Program-made: the position numbers and the translations under genes
Origin: Magnetospirillum aberrantis SpK
Lineage (GTDB): Bacteria > Pseudomonadota > Alphaproteobacteria > Rhodospirillales > Magnetospirillaceae
Direction: 5' to 3'
DNA length: 64,000 nt
Assembly (NCBI RefSeq): GCF_011022235.1
Contig: NZ_JAAIYP010000039.1
Coordinates: 186,001-250,000 of the forward strand
In this document: positions 26,596 to 35,984 of the stretch, one piece after another
How positions within the stretch are numbered: position 1 is the stretch's first letter
Layout of the letters: each line of letters opens with the position of its first letter
The notes under the pieces: generated by a model
The model's database searches: none
The model's input: the letters and a program-made list of their open reading frames with translations, nothing else
Told to the model about the DNA's origin: nothing

Positions 26596-28007
26596 GGACG
26601 ATGCCGCTTTCCATCGGCACCATTCATTTCGTCGGCATCGGCGGCATCGGCATGTCCGGCATCGCCGAGATCCTGGTCAACCTGGGCTATTCGGTCCAGG
26701 GGTCGGACATCGCCGACAACGCCAATGTGGCGCGTCTGCGCGCCAAGGGAATCGCCATCCACATCGGTCACGCCGCCGACAATTTGGGCGACGCCCGCGT
26801 CGTCGTGGTGTCCTCGGCGGTCAAGGCCGATAACCCGGAACTGGTGGCGGCACGCGCCCGCATGGTGCCGGTGGTCCGCCGTGCCGAAATGCTGGCCGAA
26901 CTGATGCGCCTCAGGAACGCCCTGGCCATCGGCGGCACCCACGGCAAGACCACCACAACCTCGCTGATCGCCGCGCTTTTGGACGCGGCGCAGTTGGATC
27001 CCACCGTCATCAACGGCGGCATCATCAACGCCTATGGCACCAACGCGCGACTTGGCGCCGGCGAATGGATGGTGGTGGAAGCCGACGAAAGCGACGGCAC
27101 CTTCACCAAGCTGCCGGCGACGGCGGTGGTGGTGACCAACATCGACCCCGAGCACATGGACCATTACGGGTCGTTCGACAGGCTGCGCGACGCCTTCCGC
27201 ACCTTCGTCGAGAACATCCCGTTCTATGGCTTCGCCGCGCTGTGCATCGACCATGCCGAGGTCCAGGCGCTGATCGCCCGCGTTCCCGACCGCAAGATCG
27301 TCACCTACGGCTTCTCGCCCCAGGCGCTGATCCGCGCCACCAACGTCCGCATCGGCCCGGACGGCGCCCGCTATGACGTGGTCATCACCGACCGCGTCAC
27401 CGGCAAGACCCGGACCATCGACGACCTGTGCCTGCCCATGTACGGCGAACACAACGTCCAGAACTCGCTGGCCGCCGTGGCGGTGGCGCACGAGATGGGA
27501 CTGCCCAACGACATCGTGCGCCGGGCGCTCGGCAACTTCGCCGGGGTCAAGCGCCGCTTCACCAAGACCGGCGAGGCCAAGGGCGTCACCGTGATCGATG
27601 ATTACGGCCACCACCCGGTGGAGATCGCCGCCGTGCTGAAAGCCGCGCGTTCGGCCACCACCGGCAACGTCATCGCGGTGGTGCAACCGCACCGTTATTC
27701 GCGCCTGCATTCGCTGTTCGCCGAATTCTGCACCTGTTTCAACGACGCCGACATGGTGGTTGTGGCCGACGTCTATGCCGCCGGCGAACAGCCCATCGAC
27801 GGCGTGGACAAGGATTCCCTGGTCAAGGGGCTTCAGGAACACGGCCATCGCCACGTGGTGCCGCTGCCCGAGGCCAAGGCACTGGCCGGGCTGGTCGCCG
27901 CCGTCGCCCGACCCGGCGATTTCGTGGTGTGCCTGGGTGCCGGCAACATCACCCAATGGGCCCATGCCCTGCCCGCCGAATTGAACGCGCTGGAGGTCGC
28001 CCCTTGA
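26592..28007 (+). CDS. murC: UDP-MurNAc-L-alanine ligase MurC
   Basis: MurC adds L-alanine to UDP-MurNAc, the first amino acid of the stem peptide. The 471-residue protein has [17 protein letters not shown] (residues about 12-28), the ATP loop [11 protein letters not shown] near 114, [22 protein letters not shown], and [10 protein letters not shown] in the C-terminal domain, all expected for the family. The first ATG (26592) overlaps the murG stop. The TGA stop is shared with a TTG start for murB. Confidence 0.96.
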   Translation: MRTMPLSIGTIHFVGIGGIGMSGIAEILVNLGYSVQGSDIADNANVARLRAKGIAIHIGHAADNLGDARVVVVSSAVKADNPELVAARARMVPVVRRAEMLAELMRLRNALAIGGTHGKTTTTSLIAALLDAAQLDPTVINGGIINAYGTNARLGAGEWMVVEADESDGTFTKLPATAVVVTNIDPEHMDHYGSFDRLRDAFRTFVENIPFYGFAALCIDHAEVQALIARVPDRKIVTYGFSPQALIRATNVRIGPDGARYDVVITDRVTGKTRTIDDLCLPMYGEHNVQNSLAAVAVAHEMGLPNDIVRRALGNFAGVKRRFTKTGEAKGVTVIDDYGHHPVEIAAVLKAARSATTGNVIAVVQPHRYSRLHSLFAEFCTCFNDADMVVVADVYAAGEQPIDGVDKDSLVKGLQEHGHRHVVPLPEAKALAGLVAAVARPGDFVVCLGAGNITQWAHALPAELNALEVAP

Positions 28008-28930
28008 CGGTTTCCCCGCTTCCCGCCGACTGGGCCGACACCCTTCCCCGCGTCCGCGGTCGCCTGACCCGCGACGCGGCGTTGGGCGGGCTGACCTGGT
28101 TCCGTGTCGGCGGACCGGCCGAAGTGTTGTTCCGTCCCGCCGATTCCGAAGATCTGGCCCAGTTCCTGGCCGCCCTGCCGGCCGAGATTCCGGTCACGGT
28201 GATCGGCGTCGGTTCCAACCTTCTGGTGCGCGACGGCGGCGTGCCGGGCGTTGTGGTGCGCATGGCCGGTCCCTTCGCCGCCATCGCCGTGGACGGCATC
28301 ACGGTGACCGCCGGGGCCGGGGCCTTGGACCTGACGGTGGCCATGACCGCCATGGAAGCCGGCATCGCCGGCCTTGAATTCCTGTCGGGCGTGCCGGGCA
28401 CCGTGGGCGGGGCGCTGCGCATGAACGCCGGCGCCTTCGGCGGCGAGATCAAGGACGTGACCCTTTCTGCCGAGGCCGTGGACCGTCAGGGCGTGTCCCA
28501 CGTTCTCGATCTCGCCGCGCTGGGCTTTTCCTACCGCCATTGCGCCGTGCCCGAGGATTTCATCTTCACCCGCGCCGTGCTGCGCGGACAGGCCGGCGAC
28601 ACCCAGGCCATCGCCACCCGCATGGCGGAAATCCGCTCGGCACGCGAAGCCAGCCAACCGCTGCACGTTCGCACCGGCGGCTCGACCTTCGCCAATCCCG
28701 AAGGCCACAAGGCCTGGGAACTGATCGACCGCGCCGGTTGCCGGGGACTGCGGATCGGCGGCGCCCAGGTGTCGGAAAAGCATTGCAACTTCCTGATCAA
28801 CACCGGCGACGCCACCGCCGCCGACGTCGAGGCCTTGGGCGAGGAGGTGCGCCGCCGCGTGCGCGAAACCTCGGGCATCGAGTTGCGTTGGGAAATCCGC
28901 CGGATCGGCATCGAGGAGAACAAGGCATGA
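28004..28930 (+). CDS. murB: UDP-N-acetylenolpyruvoylglucosamine reductase MurB
   Basis: MurB is an FAD enzyme that uses NADPH to reduce UDP-enolpyruvyl-GlcNAc to UDP-MurNAc. The 308-residue protein has [16 protein letters not shown] (FAD domain, residues about 29-44), [30 protein letters not shown] and a C-terminal [21 protein letters not shown] with the proton-donor Ser. I choose the TTG at 28004, sharing TGA with murC; the next in-frame start would cut into the domain. The end overlaps ddl by ATGA. Confidence 0.95.
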   Translation: MTVSPLPADWADTLPRVRGRLTRDAALGGLTWFRVGGPAEVLFRPADSEDLAQFLAALPAEIPVTVIGVGSNLLVRDGGVPGVVVRMAGPFAAIAVDGITVTAGAGALDLTVAMTAMEAGIAGLEFLSGVPGTVGGALRMNAGAFGGEIKDVTLSAEAVDRQGVSHVLDLAALGFSYRHCAVPEDFIFTRAVLRGQAGDTQAIATRMAEIRSAREASQPLHVRTGGSTFANPEGHKAWELIDRAGCRGLRIGGAQVSEKHCNFLINTGDATAADVEALGEEVRRRVRETSGIELRWEIRRIGIEENKA

Positions 28931-29838
28931 AGCGCGTCACGGTCCTGATGGGCGGAGCCTCGACCGAGCGCGAGGTATCGTTGAATTCCGGCAAGGCCTC
29001 GGCCAAGGCGCTGACCGAGGCCGGTTACGCCGTGACCTTGCTCGATGTCGGCCGCGACCCCGGCGATCTGGTGCGTGAGGTGGTGGCCAGCAAGCCGGAC
29101 GTGGTGTTCAACGCGCTGCACGGCCGCTTCGGCGAGGACGGCTGCGTCCAGGGTCTTCTGAACCTTTTGGGCGTTCCCTATACCCATTCCGGCCTGTTGG
29201 CCTCGGCGGCGGCCATGGACAAGGCTTTCGCCCGCCGCCTGTTCGAACAGGCCGGCATCCCGGTGGCCAAGGGCGAGGTGGTCAAGAAAGGCCAGCCGAC
29301 CTCGGTTCCCCGTCCGCATGTGGTCAAGCCGTTGAACGAGGGCTCCTCGGTCGGGGTCTACATCCTGCATCCCGGCGACAACCGCGACCCGCTCAAGGAC
29401 TGGCCGTTCGATTCCGACGAGGTGCTGGTCGAGGAATTCGTGCCCGGCCGCGAGCTGACCGCCGCAATCATGGGCGACCGCGCGCTGGGCGCGCTGGAAA
29501 TCACCTCGGATCGCGGCTGGTACGATTACGAAGCCAAATATGCCCCCGGCGGCTCGCGCCATCTCTTCCCCGCCCCCATTCCCGCCGAGGATTACGAGGA
29601 AGCCTGCCGGCTGGCGCTCTTGGCGCATCAGGTCTTGGGGTGCCGGGGCGTGTCGCGCGCCGACCTGCGCTACGACGACACCCGGCCCGACGAGAAACCC
29701 CGGCTGGTGGTGCTCGAGGTCAACACCCAGCCGGGCATGACCGCGACGTCGCTGGTTCCCGACATCGCCGGTCAACTGGGCATCACGTATCCCGAACTGG
29801 TTCGCTGGATGGTGGAGAACGCGGCATGCGACGGATGA
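28927..29838 (+). CDS. ddl: D-alanine--D-alanine ligase Ddl
   Basis: Ddl joins two D-alanines with ATP for the end of the stem peptide. The 303-residue protein has normal length for the short DdlB type. Motifs: VTVLMGGASTEREVSLNSG (residues about 4-22), VFNALHGRFGEDGCVQG, VVKPLNEGSSVGVYI of the ATP-grasp fold, and LVVLEVNTQPGMT with the metal-binding Glu and Asn. It overlaps murB by ATGA and the proposed ftsQ start by 13 bases. Confidence 0.95.
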   Translation: MKRVTVLMGGASTEREVSLNSGKASAKALTEAGYAVTLLDVGRDPGDLVREVVASKPDVVFNALHGRFGEDGCVQGLLNLLGVPYTHSGLLASAAAMDKAFARRLFEQAGIPVAKGEVVKKGQPTSVPRPHVVKPLNEGSSVGVYILHPGDNRDPLKDWPFDSDEVLVEEFVPGRELTAAIMGDRALGALEITSDRGWYDYEAKYAPGGSRHLFPAPIPAEDYEEACRLALLAHQVLGCRGVSRADLRYDDTRPDEKPRLVVLEVNTQPGMTATSLVPDIAGQLGITYPELVRWMVENAACDG

Positions 29839-30788
29839 ACGACAGCGACATCGTCATCACCGCCGACGACCGGATCGCCTCGTCGGCCCACGCGGTGCAC
29901 CGCAAGCACAAGCGCCCCGCGGCCGACCCGCGCGAGGCGGGGGAACCGCGTCCGCGCAAGGCCAAGGCCAAGATGCGGCGCAAGATTCCGCGCCTGCACC
30001 TGAGCGCGTTGCAAAAACTGGCGACCGGTGGCGTCGCCGTCACCGCCCTGGTGGTCGGCAGCGCGGTGCTGTGGCATTCCGGCGTGGTTCAACGGACCGC
30101 CCAGGCGACGGTGGCCGCCCTGTTCGACGCCACCGCCCGTGCCGGCTTCCGTATCGAGGAGATCACCGTTTCGGGGCGTGGCCGCACCACCATGGACGAG
30201 GTGGCGGCGGCGCTGGGCGCCCGCCATGGCGGACCTATCCTGGCCGTAGACCTGAACGAGGTGAAGGACCGGCTCGAGGCGATCCCCTCGGTGCGCGCGG
30301 CGGCGGTGGAACGCCGCCTGCCCGGATCGCTGCATCTGGCCCTGGTCGAACGCAGCCCGGTCGCTCTGTGGCAGAACAACGGCGTGCATGTGCTGGTCGA
30401 CCGCGACGGTGTCCAGATTCCCGGCCCCATCGCCGGTTACGAGGATCTGCCGCTAGTGGTGGGCGACGGCGCCGGCATCCGCGCCGACGAATTGTTGACC
30501 ATGTTGGCGTCCGAACCGGAACTGGCCGCCCGCGTCAAGGCGGCGGTGCGCGTCGGCAACCGCCGCTGGAACGTCATGCTGGACGACGCCATCCACGGCG
30601 TCGAGGTGCGGCTGCCCGAGGACCAGGCAGAGGACGCCTGGCATCGTCTGGCCCAGATGGAGCGCGACAAAAGCGTGACCAACCGCGCGGTCGCCATGAT
30701 CGACCTGCGCACCCCCGACCGCATGGTGTTGAAGACCGAGCGCCCCGCCAATCCGGCCGAAGCCAAGCGCAAGGACAACGGAGCCTGA
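29826..30788 (+). CDS. ftsQ: Cell division protein FtsQ
   Basis: FtsQ is a bitopic membrane protein that links FtsL/FtsB to the rest of the divisome. The 320-residue protein has a basic cytoplasmic N terminus of about 65 residues (KHKRP, RPRKAKAKMRRK), one membrane segment near residues 68-86 (LATGGVAVTALVVGSAVLW), a POTRA domain beginning RIEEITVSGRGRTTMDEV and the beta domain with SVRAAAVERRLPGSLHLALV. ATG 29826 has GGAGAA about 8 bases upstream; ATG 29835, three codons later, forms an ATGA overlap and is an alternative. ftsA follows after one base. Confidence 0.9.
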   Translation: MRRMNDSDIVITADDRIASSAHAVHRKHKRPAADPREAGEPRPRKAKAKMRRKIPRLHLSALQKLATGGVAVTALVVGSAVLWHSGVVQRTAQATVAALFDATARAGFRIEEITVSGRGRTTMDEVAAALGARHGGPILAVDLNEVKDRLEAIPSVRAAAVERRLPGSLHLALVERSPVALWQNNGVHVLVDRDGVQIPGPIAGYEDLPLVVGDGAGIRADELLTMLASEPELAARVKAAVRVGNRRWNVMLDDAIHGVEVRLPEDQAEDAWHRLAQMERDKSVTNRAVAMIDLRTPDRMVLKTERPANPAEAKRKDNGA

Positions 30789-30789
30789 C

Positions 30790-32028
30790 ATGCGCAACGG
30801 ACTGATCGCAGCGCTGGATGTGGGCAGCACCAAGGTGTGCTGTTTCATCGCGCGCGTCCAAGACGACGGCAGTCCCCGCATCGTCGGCATCGGCCATCAG
30901 GTGGCGCGCGGCATGCGCGGCGGCGCCGTGGTCGATATGGAGGAACTGGAGCATTCCATCCGCGCCGCCGTCGAGGCAGCCGAGGACATGGCCGGCGAAC
31001 GTGTCAAGACGGTGGTGGTCAACGTTTCCGGCGGCGCGCCGCAATCGGCCAACGTCAAGGTCGAGGTGGCGATGAACGGCCACGCCGTCAACGAAGCCGA
31101 CATCCGGCGCATGCTGGATCATGGCCGCGCCCACCACGAAGCCGCCGACCGTGAGCTGGTCCACGCCATCCCGGTGGACTACACCATCGACGGCAACGAA
31201 GGCATCCGCGACCCGCGCGGCATGTATGGCGAACGGCTGGGCGTGGCCATCCACGTCATTTCCGCCGCCATCGGTCCGGTTCGCAACCTTCAGACCGTGG
31301 TTCATCGCTGCCATCTGGACATCGAATCCCGCGTGGTCAGCCCCTACGCCTCGGGTCTGGCCTGTCTGGTCGAGGACGAAAAGGAACTGGGCGTCACCTG
31401 CATCGACATGGGCGGCGGCACCACCTCGATCGCCGTGTTCCTGGGCGGGCAACTGGTTCACACCGACGTCATCGGCGTCGGCGGCCACCACGTCACCAAC
31501 GACATCGCACGCGGGCTTTCGACGCCCTTGGCCTATGCCGAGCGCATGAAGACACTTTATGGCAGCGCCATCCCGTCGCCGGCCGACGACCGCGAAATGC
31601 TGAAGGTGCCGCTGGTCGGCGAGGACGAGGACGGCGCCGCGAACCAGGTGCCGCGCTCGATGCTGATCCAGATCATCCAGCCCCGGCTGGAAGAGACTTT
31701 CGAACTGGTGCGCTCGTACCTGGAACAAGGCGGCTTCGACAAGCTGGCCGGACGCCGGGTGGTGCTGACCGGCGGCGCCAGCCAGATGCAGGGCGTTCGC
31801 GACCTTGCCGGATTGGTGCTCGACAAGCAGGTGCGGCTGGGCCGTCCCGTGGGATTGCAGGGATTGCCCGAAGCCACGGGCGGCCCGGCCTTTTCCACCT
31901 GTGGCGGCCTGATCCGCTATGCGCTGGCCCACGCCCCACCGACCAGTCGGGGTAAACGCGCCAGCACCGGTGAACCGGGCAGTTCCAAATTGGGACGGTT
32001 CGGAAGCTGGTTCAAGAGCAACTTCTAG
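30790..32028 (+). CDS. ftsA: Cell division protein FtsA
   Basis: FtsA is an actin-like ATPase that anchors FtsZ polymers to the membrane. The 412-residue protein shows [17 protein letters not shown] (phosphate-1, residues about 7-23), the 1C domain with [36 protein letters not shown] (phosphate-2), and [15 protein letters not shown] (adenosine loop). The C-terminal [11 protein letters not shown] is an amphipathic membrane-targeting helix, as in other FtsA proteins. It starts 1 base after ftsQ. Confidence 0.96.
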   Translation: MRNGLIAALDVGSTKVCCFIARVQDDGSPRIVGIGHQVARGMRGGAVVDMEELEHSIRAAVEAAEDMAGERVKTVVVNVSGGAPQSANVKVEVAMNGHAVNEADIRRMLDHGRAHHEAADRELVHAIPVDYTIDGNEGIRDPRGMYGERLGVAIHVISAAIGPVRNLQTVVHRCHLDIESRVVSPYASGLACLVEDEKELGVTCIDMGGGTTSIAVFLGGQLVHTDVIGVGGHHVTNDIARGLSTPLAYAERMKTLYGSAIPSPADDREMLKVPLVGEDEDGAANQVPRSMLIQIIQPRLEETFELVRSYLEQGGFDKLAGRRVVLTGGASQMQGVRDLAGLVLDKQVRLGRPVGLQGLPEATGGPAFSTCGGLIRYALAHAPPTSRGKRASTGEPGSSKLGRFGSWFKSNF

Positions 32029-32120
32029 AAAACAAAACAAAAAGAACAACAAGCAGAACACGGAAATACCCCATTACAACGGCCGCGAAAACAGACGGCC
32101 AACAGCGCGGAGGGTACAAT
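32029..32120 (+). promoter_or_regulatory. A-rich leader with hairpin before ftsZ
   Basis: The 92-base gap is the longest within the cluster after mraZ. Its first third is nearly pure A and C (AAAACAAAACAAAAAGAACA). A 5-bp stem GGCCG/CGGCC (32081-32085, 32096-32100) precedes the ribosome site GGAGGG. It may hold an extra ftsZ promoter or a translation-control element; no clear -35/-10 pair is seen. Confidence 0.35.
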
Positions 32121-33791
32121 ATGTTGACTTTTCTTCCGGGTGCGCCCGCGGAACTTAAGCCCAAGATCACCGTAGTCGGCGTCGGCGGCGCCGGTGGCAA
32201 CGCCGTCAACAACATGATTTCGTCCAAGCTGGAAGGCGTCGAGTTCATCGTCGCCAACACCGACGCCCAGGCGATCGCCCAGTCGCGCACCGAACGGCGC
32301 GTGCAGTTGGGCACCGTGGTCACCCAAGGATTGGGCGCCGGCTCGCGTCCCGACATCGGCCGCGCCGCCGCCGAGGAAAGCCTTGAGGAGATCATCGCCC
32401 AGATCACCGGCGCCAACATGGTGTTTATCACCGCCGGCATGGGTGGCGGCACCGGATCGGGCGCCGCCCCGGTCATCGCCCAGGCCGCGCGCGAGCAGAA
32501 CATCCTGACCGTCGGCGTGGTGACCAAGCCCTTCCACTTTGAAGGCGCGCACCGCATGCGCACCGCCGAAGCAGCCATCGAGGAACTGTCGCAATACGTC
32601 GACACCTTGATCATCATCCCCAACCAGAACCTGTTCCGCATCGCCACCGAACGCACCACCTTCGCCGACGCCTTCAAGATGGCCGACGACGTGCTGTATT
32701 CCGGCGTGCGCGGTGTCACCGACCTGATGGTGATGCCCGGCCTGATCAACCTGGATTTCGCCGACATCCGCACGGTGATGAGCGAGATGGGCAAGGCCAT
32801 GATGGGCACCGGCGAGGCCGAGGGCGACAAGCGCGCCATCGCCGCCGCCGAAGCCGCCATCAGCAACCCGCTGTTGGATGACACCTCGATGAAGGGCGCC
32901 AAGGGCGTGCTGATCAACATCACCGGCGGCCTGGACATGACCTTGTTCGAGGTGGACGAGGCGGCCAACCGCATCCGCGACGAGGTCGACCCCGACGCCA
33001 ACATCATCTTCGGCTCGACCTTCGACGAAAAGCTGAACGGCAAGATGCGCGTCTCGGTGGTCGCCACCGGCATCGCCTCGGAAGCCGCCGCCCAGCCCAA
33101 GCCGACGGTGATCTCGCTGGCTCCGCAACAGGCCTCCCCGGCCCAGATGCGCACCGCTCCGGCCCAACAGCCCGCCTTCCGTCCTTCGGTGGTGAGTTCG
33201 CAGGCCGCTCCGGCGCCGGAACCGGCGGTCGCCCGCGTCAAGACCGCCCCGATGTCCTCTGCCGCGACCATGCAGGCCGTGGCGTTTGAGACTTCGGTCG
33301 ACGCCGTCGAACAGGAACAGCCCGCCACCCGTGCCGAAATGCGCGTCGAGCGCCCGGAACCGGCCTATCAGCCGGAAATGCGCATGGAACAGCCCCAGCC
33401 CCGCGCCGCCGCCCAGGTCCGCGAGGAAATGCCCGTCCGTGAGCAGTTGCGGGTCGATCCCGACATGGCGCCGTTGCCGTCGCATCAGCCGGACATGGCG
33501 TCCCTGACCCGCGCCGTCAGCGACATCGCCGACAGCCACCACCCCTCTCATCAGGCGCCGCACGCCCGCCACGCCGAGCAAGAACCGCGCCGCATGGGCG
33601 GATTGTTCGACCTGTTGCGCCGCCCGGCCCGCCAGCCGGCCCAGCACGAGCCGGTTCAACCGGCCGCCCCGGCCCAGCAGGCCGCGCCGCAGCAGGCGCA
33701 GCCGCGCATGGCCAGCCGTGGCGAACCGGCCACCGCCCGCTCGGCCGAGGATCTGGACATCCCCGCTTTCCTGCGCCGTCAGGCCAACTGA
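32121..33791 (+). CDS. ftsZ: Cell division protein FtsZ
   Basis: FtsZ is the tubulin-like GTPase that forms the division ring. The 556-residue protein contains [15 protein letters not shown] (residues about 16-30), the tubulin signature [17 protein letters not shown] near 105-121, and the T7 loop [15 protein letters not shown]. The globular part ends near residue 320. A long Gln/Pro/Ala/Glu-rich linker of about 215 residues follows, then the conserved tail [11 protein letters not shown], which binds FtsA. Long linkers are common in alphaproteobacteria. The GGAGGG site lies 7 bases before ATG. Confidence 0.97.
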   Translation: MLTFLPGAPAELKPKITVVGVGGAGGNAVNNMISSKLEGVEFIVANTDAQAIAQSRTERRVQLGTVVTQGLGAGSRPDIGRAAAEESLEEIIAQITGANMVFITAGMGGGTGSGAAPVIAQAAREQNILTVGVVTKPFHFEGAHRMRTAEAAIEELSQYVDTLIIIPNQNLFRIATERTTFADAFKMADDVLYSGVRGVTDLMVMPGLINLDFADIRTVMSEMGKAMMGTGEAEGDKRAIAAAEAAISNPLLDDTSMKGAKGVLINITGGLDMTLFEVDEAANRIRDEVDPDANIIFGSTFDEKLNGKMRVSVVATGIASEAAAQPKPTVISLAPQQASPAQMRTAPAQQPAFRPSVVSSQAAPAPEPAVARVKTAPMSSAATMQAVAFETSVDAVEQEQPATRAEMRVERPEPAYQPEMRMEQPQPRAAAQVREEMPVREQLRVDPDMAPLPSHQPDMASLTRAVSDIADSHHPSHQAPHARHAEQEPRRMGGLFDLLRRPARQPAQHEPVQPAAPAQQAAPQQAQPRMASRGEPATARSAEDLDIPAFLRRQAN

Positions 33792-33829
33792 CGCATCGGA
33801 AAACGGAATCCGCGCTGAATGACCGACTT

Positions 33830-33860
33830 GGGTCCGGTCGCCGCCAACGCGGCCGGACCC
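33830..33860 (+). terminator. Probable terminator after ftsZ
   Basis: An 8-bp stem GGGTCCGG/CCGGACCC encloses 15 bases and is followed by ACTCTTTCCCC. It lies about 40 bases after the ftsZ stop and probably ends most dcw transcripts before lpxC. Confidence 0.6.
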
Positions 33861-34031
33861 ACTCTTTCCCCGTGGCATCAGGGTCGGTTGCCGCGGTGTA
33901 ACAAAGCGAAACAATGATTGATTTGAGGGATTGAGAGGGCAGCGGTAGAACAGCAGCATCGAAACAGGGCCCTGGGTCCAGGCCAAACGGCGAAAGCCGA
34001 AGCCGCCCGCGGGTAAGGATGGGGTGAAGTC

Positions 34032-35030
34032 GTGAAGTTCTCCAAGACCGACAAAGTCGCCGCCTTCAAGTCCTCCTCCGAAATTTCAGAGCATACCGTC
34101 ATTCGCCAGCGAACCCTCAAGACCGCCATCGGCTGCACCGGCATCGGACTTCATTCCGGCGCCAAGGTCACCATGGTTCTCCACCCCGCCGAGGCCGATT
34201 TCGGCATCCAGTTCAAGCGCACCGACATCGCCGGCCGTGGCGCCATCGTTCCCGCCTTGTGGTCGAACGTGGGCGACACCCGCATGAACACCTGCCTGGT
34301 CAACGAGACCGGCGCCCAGGTGGGTACCGTCGAGCACCTGATGAGTGCGCTGGCCGGATCGGGCATCGACAATTGCCTGATCGAGATCAACGGCGCCGAG
34401 GTGCCGGTGATGGACGGCTCGGCCGCGCCCTTCCTGTTCCTGATCGAATGCGCCGGCACCGTCGAACAGGACGCGCCGCGCCGCGCCATCCGCGTGCTGA
34501 AGCGCGTCACCGTCACCGACGGCGAGAAGATGGCCTCGCTCAGCCCGGCCAACGGTTTCTCGCTGCGCTTCGAAATCGACTTCGCCAGCCAGGCCATCGC
34601 GCGCCAGGAATTCTTCGTCGCCCTGTCCAGGGGCAGCTTCAAGTCGGAAATCAGCCGCGCGCGGACCTTCGGCTTCGAACAGGAAGTGGCCATGCTGCGT
34701 GCCCACGGTCTGGCCCGCGGCGGTTCGCTGGACAACGCGGTGGTCATCGACAGCACCGGCACCAAGGTTCTGAACGACGACGGTTTGCGCTATGGCGACG
34801 AATTCGTCCGCCACAAGATCCTGGACGCGGTGGGCGACCTGTCGCTGGCCGGCGCCCCGATCATTGGCGCTTTCCATGGCATCCGTTCCGGCCATGCGCT
34901 GAACAACCAGTTGCTGCGTGCCCTGTTCGCCGATCAGACCGCCTGGGCCTACACCCCCGTAGCCCCCGGCTCGGCCGCCGCTGGCGGTTATGCCCTGCCG
35001 GCTCCCGACGCCCTGGTGGTCAACGGCTGA
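34032..35030 (+). CDS. lpxC: UDP-3-O-acyl-GlcNAc deacetylase LpxC
   Basis: LpxC is the zinc enzyme that commits to lipid A synthesis. The 332-residue protein shows [17 protein letters not shown] (residues about 37-53), [17 protein letters not shown] with the first zinc His, [21 protein letters not shown], and [19 protein letters not shown] with the second His and the Asp ligand. The start is GTG 34032, after GGGGTGAAG; it adds about 25 residues before the domain compared with typical LpxC. A 240-base gap and a terminator separate it from ftsZ, so it likely has its own promoter. A strong terminator follows. Confidence 0.95.
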   Translation: MKFSKTDKVAAFKSSSEISEHTVIRQRTLKTAIGCTGIGLHSGAKVTMVLHPAEADFGIQFKRTDIAGRGAIVPALWSNVGDTRMNTCLVNETGAQVGTVEHLMSALAGSGIDNCLIEINGAEVPVMDGSAAPFLFLIECAGTVEQDAPRRAIRVLKRVTVTDGEKMASLSPANGFSLRFEIDFASQAIARQEFFVALSRGSFKSEISRARTFGFEQEVAMLRAHGLARGGSLDNAVVIDSTGTKVLNDDGLRYGDEFVRHKILDAVGDLSLAGAPIIGAFHGIRSGHALNNQLLRALFADQTAWAYTPVAPGSAAAGGYALPAPDALVVNG

Positions 35031-35065
35031 TCTTCTTTCCAGAGGGTCCCTCCACTGGACGAACG

Positions 35066-35097
35066 CCCCCGCCTTTCCCGGAAAGGCGGGGGTTTTT
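35066..35097 (+). terminator. Intrinsic terminator after lpxC
   Basis: A perfect 12-bp stem (CCCCCGCCTTTC/GAAAGGCGGGGG) with a 3-base loop is followed by TTTTTCTT. This is the clearest terminator in the window. Confidence 0.95.
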
Positions 35098-35158
35098 CTT
35101 GGCCGCTGCCGTGGTATAGTCGCGACCACTCGGCACCCTGCCTTGCCCAAGGAAGTCC

Positions 35159-35977
35159 ATGACCGGTTTCGTCTCCGCCCTTCGCCGTCCGCGTCTCGGC
35201 CTGCTGGCCCTGGCCGTCGCCGCCACATTGGCCGCCTGTTCCGACAAGAAAGAGGAATATGTCGAGCGCCCGGTCGAGGAGCTCTACAACGAGGCCATGG
35301 ATCTGGTCGAAAAGAACGAATACCAGAAAGCGGCCAAGGCCTTCGAAGAGGTGGAACGTCAGCACCCCTATTCGGTGTGGGCGACCAAGGCCCAGATGAT
35401 GGCCGCCTATGTGCTGTACGAGCGCAACAAATATGACGACGCGCTGATCCAGTTGGACCGCTTCATCCAACTGCATCCCGGCAACAAGGACACGCCCTAC
35501 GCCTATTACCTCAAGGGCCTGTGCTATTACGAACAGATCACCGACGTCCATCGCGACCAGAAGATGACCGAACAGGCCATGAAGTCGCTGCAAGAGGTGA
35601 TCGACCGTTTCCCCGCCAGTTCCTACGCCAAGGACGCACGGCTCAAGGTCGATTTGGCCCGCGACCACCTGGCCGGCAAGGAAATGGCCATCGGCCGCTA
35701 TTACCAGAGCCTGGGCCAGTGGCTGGCCGCCATCAACCGCTACAAGATCGTCGTGGAGAGCTATCAGACCACCACCCACGTCCCCGAGGCGTTGTTGCGG
35801 CTGGTCGAAATCTACACCACCCTTGGCCTTGACGACGAAGCCAAGAAGGCCGCCGCCGTTCTGGGCCACAACTTCCCCGGCAGCGATTGGTACGAGGACG
35901 CCTACGCCCTGGTCCGCACCGGCAAGAACGCCTCGCAGCAGGAAGAGGAATCCTCGGGCTGGCTGGGGCTTTGGTGA
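35159..35977 (+). CDS. bamD: Outer membrane assembly lipoprotein BamD
   Basis: BamD (ComL) is the essential lipoprotein of the BAM complex that inserts beta-barrel proteins in the outer membrane. The 272-residue protein starts with a lipoprotein signal peptide and lipobox LAAC (Cys about residue 27), followed by tetratricopeptide-like repeats: ELYNEAMDLVEKNEYQKAAK, WATKAQMMAAYVLYERNKYD, AYYLKGLCYYEQI with the conserved RDQ-containing segment, and RYYQSLGQWLAAINRY. recN starts 7 bases after its stop codon, so they share a transcript. Confidence 0.94.
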   Translation: MTGFVSALRRPRLGLLALAVAATLAACSDKKEEYVERPVEELYNEAMDLVEKNEYQKAAKAFEEVERQHPYSVWATKAQMMAAYVLYERNKYDDALIQLDRFIQLHPGNKDTPYAYYLKGLCYYEQITDVHRDQKMTEQAMKSLQEVIDRFPASSYAKDARLKVDLARDHLAGKEMAIGRYYQSLGQWLAAINRYKIVVESYQTTTHVPEALLRLVEIYTTLGLDDEAKKAAAVLGHNFPGSDWYEDAYALVRTGKNASQQEEESSGWLGLW

Positions 35978-35984
35978 TCCGGCC

